This document shows, piece by piece, positions 21,177-31,237 of a stretch of 64,000 nt of DNA. The notes under the pieces were generated by a model. The model did no database searches. It saw only the letters and a list, made by a program, of their open reading frames with translations, and was not told the origin of the DNA. Location: contig OU452200.1 of NCBI GenBank assembly GCA_911728435.2, positions 29,899,715 to 29,963,714 on the forward strand, given 5' to 3'. Position 1 is the first letter of the stretch. Every line of letters starts with the position of its first letter. A program made the translations under genes and the position numbers. Source of the DNA: Apoderus coryli. Taxonomy: Eukaryota > Arthropoda > Insecta > Coleoptera > Attelabidae.

Positions 21177-23149
21177 AAAAATGCAGTGCCGTGTACTCAA
21201 TTCTAGGGGGATAGGTAGTAAATTTTACTACTTAAAGACAAAATACTTTCAAAAAATTGAGTTTTCCTAGTAATCACGTGGTTCAAGTTTAAATTCGATT
21301 AAATCTTGTTCTACAACGCCTGAGGATCTTGGACTATAGCATTTGTATAATCATCTAATTTATTCTAAAATGTTGTTTACTTGAATGAAGTAATCATAAA
21401 AATATTGACTTTCTTGTAGAAAAACGTCAACATTTTCACAAAAAAAAAATTAGTAAAAAAAAGATAAAAGCAATTCTAATAGAAGTAGGTTTAGGTATCG
21501 GAAATTCTTAACAAAGTCCCTTTAAATTTTATAGGGAATCTGAAAAAAATGTGTTTATTCCATTTAAAATAACGAAGTAGATGGTATAATCGGAAGTAAT
21601 ATAAACCCGGAAATCGTACATCAATATACAACCTTCGCGATAATATCGAATCCCTAAGTTTCAGAAACATACCTTTTGTTGTTTCCCAGAACTTTGAATA
21701 GGCCACTCAGGATGAATCACCCTGTAGGTATGTATGGCTTTTTGCACAGTATTATTCAAATTCAAATTTACAATTCAATAATTTTTTTTGTGTAGTACCG
21801 TTTTCGGCAACTTTGTCAAACCGCTATTAATGCCCCTTGAGATTTTTCTTTTAACGCAAAGCACTATTTTAAATTAAATTTCTTCTATTCTCTATAATTC
21901 TGACCAATTTTATAACTTGTGATATTTTCACTATTGTCATAGATTTCGTCATTAGTTCATAAATAACGATATTCGCATTCAAAAAGAATTTTAATATATT
22001 GCAGATATTGAGGAAGTAGTCTATTTTAAGAATTTTTAACAGCGTGGCTGTAAAAAGCTAAAGTTCACGTAAAGGTTAACCATAATTTCTAAATATGCCC
22101 CTTAAAGTATATTACAGATTGCAAAAATCTCTCCAATATTAATTACCTAACAGGAACAAACTGAAGAACTAGATGGCAATCATAAGTTGTACTAAATCAA
22201 AAGGTTGTTCGTTGTATTATCCATTGAACGTATATTTGAAAAGGTATACATAGACCCCACTGAACATATAAAAGAAGGAAGCCATTATCCATCTCATAGC
22301 TGAGAAAAATCGCACCACCGGCACCGCCCCACAGCGTACATACAGCAAAACGACTATATTGTCGGCACTTAGAAGTAGAAAAGTTTGAGCTCCGTTACCT
22401 TCATTACAGCTATAGAGCGTATGTATGTGTAAAAACCACCCAGGCCAGCGGATTCATAGACTGCTAAGAATATGCACATATCAGCATACACTCGTACTTT
22501 TTCCCCCAGAAGATCTATTCTCTTGGGGTTTCTGTCTTTTAATACCGTGTTTACTATAGTTATATTTGCGTATTATATTCATGTTTTGTGTTAACGTTGA
22601 AAGACGTTGTACTCTATAATACACGTTATAATATGCATCCCATCGTTATTATAAATCATATTATAAGATTTGTATAAACTACAAAAATACCTACATATAA
22701 GGTATGTATGACAAGTAAGCCGTATTAGAACATAATATTATATTTTATTATTATATGTAATGGTCCGTCTCTATGGATATGCACAGGGAGAGCCTACCAT
22801 ATATAGGGTAAGGCTAACAAATTTAACGATACCTGATAACAATAGAACAGGACTTAGACAAGAAACAAGGGTTATTATATGTACACCAAGAATGGGCAGT
22901 AACACGACCGCGAACTTTAATTCTTATAATGGCGAGTTTAAATCTTTCATCGCATTATTTAGTCACTGCACGTGTACAGATTTAGCGGTGTCGGTTCACA
23001 GTTAATTTGATAGTGGACACTAGCCATACATGAAAACCGAATACACAAATTTGGAGGCCAAATGTATGTAACCACAGTTTTTACCACCCAATCTACCCAT
23101 CATTGTTATTACATTTCAAAAGTATTTCAGATTAATCATATGTATTTCA
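21177..23149. other. Intergenic or far-upstream intron sequence
   Basis: No gene recognised. AATCACCCTGTA near 21716-21727 is the right outer end typical of DD41D-type elements, with no matching left end (TACAGGGTG near 20654 is followed by different sequence). An open frame at 22760-23005 (MVRLYGYAQGEPTIYRVRLT) has no recognisable relatives and is probably chance. Confidence 0.4.
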
Positions 23150-24100
23150 GAAATAATTAATAATCATGCGAATTATAGTATCGTCGTCCCATTGATAACG
23201 TTCTGCTAAACTATATCTACTTTATTCAGCCACTTATCCAAAATCACATCATCCCGATTTGGGTCAAATGTCGGCACTAAAATTTCGTCCCCTGCACGAA
23301 AGACCGACGTACGCATTTTTAAATCGCTTACTTGTTTTCTTAAACGTTTTATTGTCGGTTTCCGCGTTGATCTGGTATCAGTAGTAATATCCCTAGGATA
23401 TTGATAATAGACGAGATAATTTTATGACAATCGAAAGCTCGTTCCTTAAATATTCCCCAAATATATTTGTGACTGTAGGTTGTATTTCTGGGAATTTTTT
23501 CTTTGATTAGCGCATTTATACTTTGAACATTCGCATTGCCAAAACGTGACATTTTGAAATTTATTTGGAATGAAGTTGTCAAACTTAATAGTGTTGTCAT
23601 AGTGATTGATAATTGCACTGAATGCAATTATCAGTGTAATGTTGACATGATTGGGTGAAATTGTTTCATATGCCACAAAATGACAAAATTTGATTGGTTG
23701 TCAAAAATTTTTCAGAAGAACGAGAACTCGAATTCGAACTAGCACTATCACTTTCCGAGGTCGAGGATTGACGTTTTTGGACCCTTTTGCCCGTTGTAGT
23801 TTCTTTCGTTTTAAATATCCCCATGACGTACAATAAAAGAAATTAACGATAACAACAAAAAAAATAGTTCTAATTTGGCTTTATTATATCCCACCGCTGC
23901 TTTGTAAGGATAATAACAGTAAATTCAACTAAAACCCGATAATAATGCAAATAATTGAATTTAATCCGATCAGTACAACAGCTTTTTTCTATAATCGACT
24001 ATTCTCTAAGAACGTAATGACTTACTAACTGAAAGATCACTTCTCTTTCGGCATCCAAATTGAAACATTCAGCCTTTTTTAAAATCTCAGTCGTTGACAT
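23150..24100 (-). pseudogene. Retrotransposon gag-like relic, interrupted
   Basis: Minus-strand pieces in order: MSTTEILKKAECFNLDAERE (from 24100, ending at a possible donor GTAAGT); a Ser-rich basic piece near 23830-23700 (GKRVQKRQSSTSESDSASS); and 23345-23160 reading KRLRKQVSDLKMRTS, DEILVPTFDPNRDDVILDKW, LNKVD and, after a frameshift, ERYQWDD. The last resembles the LTR-retrotransposon gag block (P.FDP......W...V). Between them 23680-23370 carries MSRFGNANVQSINALIKEKI and YSHKYIWGIFKERAF, which resembles the N-terminus of Crypton/ZMYM-like tyrosine recombinases and may be a separate insertion. Stops and frame changes show it is inactive. Confidence 0.4.
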
Positions 24101-25269
24101 GTTTAGAGAGTGTTAACACAAACAAAAACTAAACAGAAAGTGCAGTGCCTTCACTGTTTAGGAATCTTGTGTCATATGATATAATTATTGAAATATAACT
24201 AATAACATTAACTTAAAATAAACAGGTTGCAGGTCATCGAATAGTACAATGCCCTTTCTATACTAAAAATATTACAACATAAATTTGTTGGAAAATCATG
24301 TATATAGGTATTTAAAATCATATTCTATGTGAAAATATATTGTGTATTGTGTGGGTTTGTTGAGGAAAATGTGCTGGAATATGGTTGTGAAGAAATACCA
24401 ACCTCCCCCCAATTTGTTTGCCGGTACGGCTTTGTGGACAACTACTTATGAAATCATACTTATACCTCCATTACATTTATGAACTGATTGGAGGATTATG
24501 TTATGCGTTAATAATTAAAATTAGTATCACGCCTCATCTTAGATACCGGTATACGCCAACGAACCGTAATCAATATGTACTAGATCAAGCATGAATATTG
24601 TGTTAATAATAGCTAAACGTACCAACGTAGGTAATTAATCTTGTGGAGTTATGCGTATAAATCTAACTAATTATACATGGTGACCACCCAGAATATCCCT
24701 TAGTTTACTTCGATATAAATTTTGTTAAATTCAGTAGCAGTCTTATTACTCGTATAATTGGATGATTTCATTGATGAGATTTAGTCGAGATTCCACAATC
24801 ATAAAGCCACATTGTCATCGATCAACATTTTTGTAAAATTTGGTAGCAGTATTGACGTTTTACAGCTCAAAAATAATCTTAATCTTAATTGGTGATGTCC
24901 AATTTCCATGTCCTTGTACTTATACAATACCATCGCATTACTTTGCCAAATCCAACTGTTTGCAAAATTGCACCATCATTAAGAATAGTAGACCTAAATA
25001 GAATATTATACCACAATTTTTAAATCAGAAATTGTCAGGAAAAAATGAAACTTTTATTTTATTCCTAATGTTCGCATCATTAGCGTGGCACGTTATATTC
25101 TTTCAAAAATGTTTGTTGTGTGTTTGTTACCATTAGAATAGATTATCTGCATACATACATTTAGCATAATTTTAGTGTAGCCTTTCTTTGGAATACAAAC
25201 AAATAAATTAACCGTTTTATCATTAGCGTAGATAATTTATTTAATCATTAGCTTGGATCCACGATCCAT
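24101..25269. other. No gene seen
   Basis: AT-rich DNA without recognisable coding blocks or paired repeats. Confidence 0.45.
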
Positions 25270-25900
25270 GAGCAGCGGAGAAGAGAAAAAATTAAAAATG
25301 ATCATGAGATGTACAAATCCGAACAAATAAAAACACCTAAGGTATGAAGCAGCGAAAGATAAAGGATTGGTCAAATCTATTAACAATTTTACATCAAGGG
25401 AAAAATGAACTAAAAGAAAAAAATGGAAGGAATGGTCAAATTGATACAGAAAAAAGCAAAAGCTCTATATTATTAATGTATGTCAACTGTTACAAGGCAG
25501 AAAAGTAGCACATAAAAACCATTCCAATGAGAACCGCTAGTTAAGAAAATTAGTCCATGAAAATAATACGCCACGATGCCAGTTAGAGCGATACAAAAAA
25601 TATATTATAGAATAAAGTACCATGAAAAAAGAGTTAGATAACTTTACTCTTGACAGCAATCTAAAGGCAATTACTAAAAATTTTGTGATTCCACCGGAGG
25701 TGAAAAGAAAAGTTCTTTTCGGAAAAGTAATCAACCATGAACTTTCTAATGGCTTTAAAAAATCAGAGATAATAAATCAAAGCAAGCATTTACCAAATTT
25801 GTAAAAGAGAAGTTCTGAATGTAGCATTCGGATTTCTACTGTTTCGATTATTTAAAGCTAATGAGAACAGAAGTGAAACTACTAGTTTCGACATAAAAAA
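25270..25900 (+). pseudogene. Unrecognised Lys/Glu-rich relic
   Basis: Plus-strand text in shifting frames is Lys/Glu/Arg-rich over 600 bp (RREKIKNDHEMYKSEQIKTP; later an open frame 25622-25804 with PPEVKRKVLFGKVINHELSN). The density of charged codons and the persistence across frames suggest a decayed protein, probably from a transposable element. I cannot assign a family. Confidence 0.3.
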
Positions 25901-26033
25901 GAGACAAACCCTATAGATTATATTAGGAAATTGTTGTTTCTTTTATCTGATGAAAACTCAAGACTTTGTCCCAGTAAAAAAGACACAATAAGCAGAGGAA
26001 AGTATAACGACAAAATAGTATATTGTGCAACGA

Positions 26034-26082
26034 ACATGAAATGACGTATATTTCCTACGAGTAGGAAATGGTCATTTCATGT
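26034..26082. repeat. Short imperfect palindrome
   Basis: ACATGAAATGAC and TTTCCTAC on the left are mirrored by GTAGGAAA and GTCATTTCATGT on the right, with small interruptions. About 49 bp. Function unknown; possibly a MITE remnant. Confidence 0.5.
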
Positions 26083-26689
26083 GAGTTTCACACTAGACAT
26101 TTTCTACGGCAGTTTTAATTCTTTTGAATAAATTAAACATCATAATTTTTAGGAAAGTATTTGTTTTTCGAAAGTTGCCTGTACTCGCCCTGTTGGAGTA
26201 AGCCTAAATACGATGAGTTAACAGTATTAAATTCACTAGGTGGTGTTAAACTATATTCACTATCATTATCACTGTTTTTCATTATATAAATGGCTTTGAA
26301 ACCTTGGAAACAATTTAATAATAATAATAAACTGTCAATTTGGTTTAATTGTATTGTCGGCGTTGCTATGGTGATTTCTCATAACCGATGCTACTTTTGT
26401 CATTACCAGGAAATTCACCCGTGCATTTTTAATTATTTCCCACTAATTGCCTAGCACACACATTCGACAGTTTAATTTTCGTTTTTGTGTTTGTAGATAC
26501 AGTGTCTGAGTCTCTTGTCAGTTAAAGAATGGAACCACGTGAGCTATGTTTTACAAATGTTAAAAATATTGCTTTCGGTAAATCCTCTATGACGAAATCA
26601 AGGGCATATTTTGGGTTTGAAACGATTGAGAGTCAAATCTGATACAAAAGATTGACTTTCCAATAAAAAGATCGGCTTCCTCTCGTGAT

Positions 26690-26800
26690 CAACTTCAATT
26701 CAAGTTGTTGAGCATGATGAAAGAGACAAAGTCAGCAATGATGCAGAGCTATCGAAATGTGTCATAACAGGTGATTAAGTGTGGGTTTATGGATATAATA
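26690..26800 (+). pseudogene. Mariner transposase fragment
   Basis: About 110 bp reads ERDKVSNDAELSKCVITGD, stop, VWVYGYN. This is the block ending at the first catalytic Asp of mariner transposases (VITGDE.WVYGYD), with Glu changed to a stop. No ends identified. Confidence 0.55.
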
Positions 26801-27257
26801 TAATATGTCAGAACTAACAATTCTTTGAATATCTAAATGCTACATAATAACAGTTATATTTAGGTTTTCGCTGAAATAAATATTTCACTTACATTCTATG
26901 GAATAGTAGTTTCCTATTACACTCTGATAGAAAAGAAAGATTTATTCTTTAATACCGTGTTAAGAAAGTTTTCAGCTATTTCGCACACAATGATCAATTG
27001 TAATTTAATATAGTATAGGTAGCAAATTACCCGTAAAATTGAGCGAAAATCAATACAATGTATTGTTGAGAATCGTAAAGAATTTCAATTACTTACAAAT
27101 ATGTTTATGGTTTCCTGGTCATCATATAATCATTACAGTTATAATGGACTATTATAAGTGTTTACTTTATATATTACTTTTATGACAATAATAACAAAGC
27201 AGTGGTGCTTCGTGCTGCTAAAATCTACTGTAGACTTATTTAAATATTCAGTGTTTC

Positions 27258-27347
27258 AACCGATTCTATTGTAAATATTAGACCACGAAAAATCCCCGGC
27301 ATTTCGGGTTTATCGGTTTCATCATGAACTCTAAGAAAAATTTAAAT
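27258..27347 (+). repeat. Left member of a ~85-bp inverted pair
   Basis: Contains TCCCCGGCATTTCGGGTTTA and TCGGTTTCATCATGA. The complement lies at 30231-30322, 3 kb away, with CTTTCGGCTTTA in place of ATTTCGGGTTTA. These could be the terminal repeats of one 3-kb element or two independent solo repeats. Confidence 0.55.
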
Positions 27348-28770
27348 GCACCACAAAATAGATTCCAGTCTGTTATCTTACACCAGGTAATAATGTATCC
27401 ACTCTAATCGCTCCCTAATATGAACCCAACCCCATAAGCTATATTTAATTTGATTGTGTTAATATTGCTTTAATTCTTGATGTTTTTTAGTTTTGTTAGA
27501 TCAAGTCGGTAACCCCAACCTATGCACATGGTTTTTCGCCTCCAAACAGTACAGCAGGCAATCAGCATTTCCTTGCCACCATTATTTTTTATTTTATTTC
27601 TCGAATAAGAAACAATTATTAAAATGCTACCATTTTTCGTTTATAAAATTCGGCAAAGAACGTTTTTTGAAGTGCACCGCACCAATTTTTGCCTTCATGT
27701 AAAAGCCAAATATTTTAATAACCAGGAGAGATAGAGACATTAGTTTCTGGGATATTAAAGACATATTATTTGGGATTAGGGCCACAAAGCTAGGAGTTTT
27801 TACTGTTTACTTGCCATGCCTACACCTTAAACTAAAACTGCTAACATTCACATAAAAAGTTATAGGGTGCCCGAAAAAAATATATATATATTATATATTT
27901 TCTTTTGGAAGTTTGTATTTTTGCCGAAATGGGGTTTTACTTTTTCCTATAAATTCTCTATTAGTCCGTATAAATTCGGTATTTTAACGATTAATTTATT
28001 GCACTACTGTAAACATAATTCTAATACAAGCAAGATCAACATTTTACGAATGATTATGTTAAAGTTTCGATTAACATTCATTATTATACAGGATATTCAA
28101 AATTCTGAAAGTGCTATATATTTGCACGCAGCTCGATAAAAGAGTCGTCGGTTGTCTTAGACCTTTCGAAGCGAATGAGGAAATATAAATTACAAATTAC
28201 TAACAATTATCATTTTACTAATTTAACAACAATACTTAAATTCTCTAAATTTTTTGTAAATTCAATACAATTTTAAAACAATGCAAACCCCACAATGTAA
28301 TCTTCTATAATCAACTCAAACTAAAAATATTTTACTGATCCTATAGCTACTTACAAAAATAATAACTAAAATGAGGTATTTTTCAGTTGCTCATCAATTT
28401 AAACATAATATGTGAATTAAACCATTTTTTTTTGGAAATTCGATAAACTTTATTGTAAAAATAATTCTGTGTAGATAATTTGTATGCTACTGACCGTGGA
28501 TCTCACGTGTGGGACGGGGGCATAATAGTGAAAATACAATAAATACACTAACATATCTCTTTGACCGTTTTAAATTTATTGTGCATTAACGTATAAATCG
28601 GCCTTTAATACACTAAAACAATCAGTTTTGAAACAAATAACATCTAGCAAAAGTTTTATAGTCTCTAGCAGAAAAATAACTTAAAGCCCGATGACCAGCC
28701 GACGCGACGGTGAAAACATACACATAAACTGGTTCAATTTAATATTGAAGATACCCGTATGTACACATTA
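27348..28770. other. No gene seen
   Basis: AT-rich interval. TATAGGGTGCCCG near 27861 and TATACAGGATATTC near 28086 look like transposon ends but do not pair convincingly. Open frames are Phe/Ile/Lys-rich and not gene-like. Confidence 0.4.
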
Positions 28771-29533
28771 AAAAAAATCGGTTGTGTCGCCCCAAAACTT
28801 TCCCGTCATTATATAATATAATCAAAAGTATATGACCTGCGTAACGAAAATGAATTTTAATAATAATTATTATAATTGTATTATTTTCATTCATTCCAAC
28901 AAACTAACGTAACAAACTACCTACTTTATTCAAAAATTAAAAAAAAATATTGCCAGAGCTGGTATTCGAACCCATAACCTTCCGCATGCGAAGCGAACGC
29001 TCTATCAATGTGTTAAAGTACTCAATTACTTCATATTATAATCTTATAAGAATTTAGATTCCAACTACCAAACTGGTGAAATTTTAACCCGTTTACTGCC
29101 GATAAATCTTATAAGAGTCAAGCCCATAAATATGTGAGCCAGTGCCGCGGTGAAACGCAATTTTCTCGAGATTATGGGCTCAAAAGTGATCTATCGCTGT
29201 AAAGCAGATAAAAAATGCTTTAAAATGTTGTATCACTTGTCCCCTACTGCTATTTGAAAATTTAGTGGTTGTGTCCTTTCCTATTACAGAGCTTAAGCGA
29301 TTTCAACCAAAAACTAATGGGTTCATCCTAGGACTCTCCCAAACTCATATACCAAAATTTAGCTCAATTGGTTCATGCGTTTGGGCGCTATCGTGGAAGA
29401 ATACACACAGACAGACTGCCATCTGGAAATGGTCTTAATCGTCTCAGGGAACTTCAAAATGGTTATTTCCGTCTTTATATCTCAAAGTTTTTTTAGCGCG
29501 TTCACAATACTTTCCATGTGCGGGAAAGTAAAA
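28771..29533. repeat. Dispersed repeat, copy 2, with tRNA-like insert
   Basis: Shares its start (AATCGGTTGTGTCGCCCCAA, AACTTTCCCG) and its long 3' part (CCATCTGGAAATGGTCTTA, TAGCGCGTTCACAATA) with 14520-15027. It is longer by about 250 bp, mainly the segment holding the tRNA-like sequence at 28951-29022. No coding content. Confidence 0.65.
28951..29022 (-). repeat. tRNA-Ala-like sequence (SINE head or tRNA relic)
   Basis: Read on the minus strand it has ATAGAGCG (D-arm end), an anticodon arm TTCGC-TTCGCAT-GCGGA (5 pairs including one G-U, anticodon CGC), and a B box GGTTCGAATACC. The acceptor stem does not pair (GAGTACT against CTCTGGC) and the T stem is reduced to about three pairs, so it is not a functional tRNA. 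An A-rich run lies at its 3' side in that orientation. A tRNA-derived SINE piece is the likeliest reading. Confidence 0.55.
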
Positions 29534-30230
29534 GGTAAATAATTAGGCCTGGGACAGATTGCTATTTAAAATGCATCACAGACGCACAAACACTCAAATG
29601 AATGAAAATAAGCCATATAATTTGTTCAAAAGCCTCTGTGCCGCTTGTTTTATTTACATCATGAACGTAGAAATATTCAAATTAGGTTTAGCACTGAATA
29701 GATAATGTCAATATACTGAAAGCATAAATCGGATTTTTTTTTCATTACAGATATACGTTGAAGCATTTTATACCTGCTTGTATATATTCCTCATGACTGA
29801 TGTTTCTATTGAAATTTATTGAAATGTGTCTGAGCGAAAAAATAAAAATTTGTCTTCGGTGAATTTATTTTTAAATCAAAGTTTATACATCGATGTCATA
29901 TGAGGTTGTTTGTTTTCTTCACGAAGCAGGGGCGGCTGGTGCATGAGAGCTGCAGAACCACCAAAAATTATTAGTATGTTAATAATACTTACTACTACTA
30001 CTAGAACCAGTGGGTCAACATGCAATTTTATATTGATAGAATATTGCAAAACTTTGGTCCCATTATAGGTACGAAAGAAACGGTACAAATATCCGAATGA
30101 GTGAACATAATGAACGTCGCGAATAGCCTTTACTATTCTTCAAATTAAAGCAACATTTACACAATCAAATTGAATACACCTTATTAGGTTCGGTTAATAT
30201 TAGATTAGATTCGATAAATATACCTATTCA
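29534..30230. other. No gene seen
   Basis: AT-rich interval between the second dispersed repeat and the right member of the 85-bp inverted pair. The short minus-strand frame at 29876-30088 has no recognisable feature. Confidence 0.4.
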
Positions 30231-30322
30231 TTTAAATTACCTCTTAGTGATCATGATGAAACCGATAAAGCCGAAAGGCCGGGGATTTTCCGTGGTTTAA
30301 TAAATTTTACAATCGACTTGCC
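30231..30322 (-). repeat. Right member of a ~85-bp inverted pair
   Basis: Inverted counterpart of 27258-27347; see that entry. Contains TCATGATGAAACCGATAAAG and GGCCGGGGATTTTCCGTGG. Confidence 0.55.
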
Positions 30323-30370
30323 CAATATTTAGATAACTCTACTTAAAATGTCTATTTCATGTCGTTTTTT

Positions 30371-30608
30371 TCTTTTTTTATAATTATCATCTTTTCTACG
30401 TTTCGATAGACTTAGCTATCTTCTTCAGGAAGACATGTTTTTGGACTTGATGACAACACAAGACAAATTATTTATTTTTCAGTACCTATAAATCGTCAAG
30501 TTAGGTTTGGGTAAAAAAAATAATTTTTAATTTTAAATGCCTTGTGTTGTCATCAAAACCATCTCTATCGAAACGTTGAAAAGATAATAATGATAAAAAA
30601 AAGAAGAA
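30371..30608. repeat. Inverted repeat with CGAAACG motifs
   Basis: The left arm (30371-30462: TTATCATCTTTTCTACGTTTC, GATGACAACACAAG) pairs with the right arm (30541-30608: CTTGTGTTGTCATC, CGAAACGTTGAAAAGATAAT). The left arm has an extra 35-bp piece carrying CTTCTTCAGGAAG. It shares with 20779-21176 the pairing of a CTGAAGA-like motif and CGAAACG. Confidence 0.55.
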
Positions 30609-31237
30609 ATAAACAATTTTAAATACCTAAATATATGGTATAAATGGTTTAACTTCATCCCCAAGAAAACAAAGACAAAACTAATAAAAAAGTAGGTTTT
30701 TAAAGGAATGTCTAAAGAAAGACCGATGTATTAGATTTTATCTTAGAGGTATATCATGAAATATTAATCGTACTACAAAATACTAAGCATTTGGCGGTAA
30801 TAACGGATGAAGCGAAAGGTGTTTGTTTCTGCGATGTCTCAGTTAGTATTTAGGTATCTACAGCACCTCTAGTTTTTAGCGAACCACCACTGGTACAAAG
30901 TAGTAATTTTATTCATGAATTTATGTATACAGATACGGATTATATAGTTACTTACCCTTTATGGTAAGGCATCCTATTTGGGCGATAAAATATGTTATTC
31001 AGGGTATCTTAAATAGCGTGTACTACTGTTGCTATCTCCAAAACTGTAGATAGGTAAGTTAAATTAAAGAAAACTTGAAAAACCATAAGATAAGTTATAT
31101 GCTGCATACTGAAATTGCTATAGAAACTATACCCTCCTACTCTATTTTTGGAAAATAGTGACTACTGTGGCTGGCGTAGCACTAGCCCTTCTCTTTTGGC
31201 TCTGTTTCCCAATTGGCTTAATGTATGGTTGCTTTAA
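30609..31237. other. No gene seen
   Basis: Sequence upstream of the truncated Gypsy pol. It does not read as reverse transcriptase in any frame, so the element's 5' part is absent rather than frameshifted. Confidence 0.45.

Noticed and set aside
28951..29022. Functional tRNA-Ala gene
   Set aside because: The acceptor stem does not pair, the T stem is short, and the sequence sits inside a dispersed repeat.
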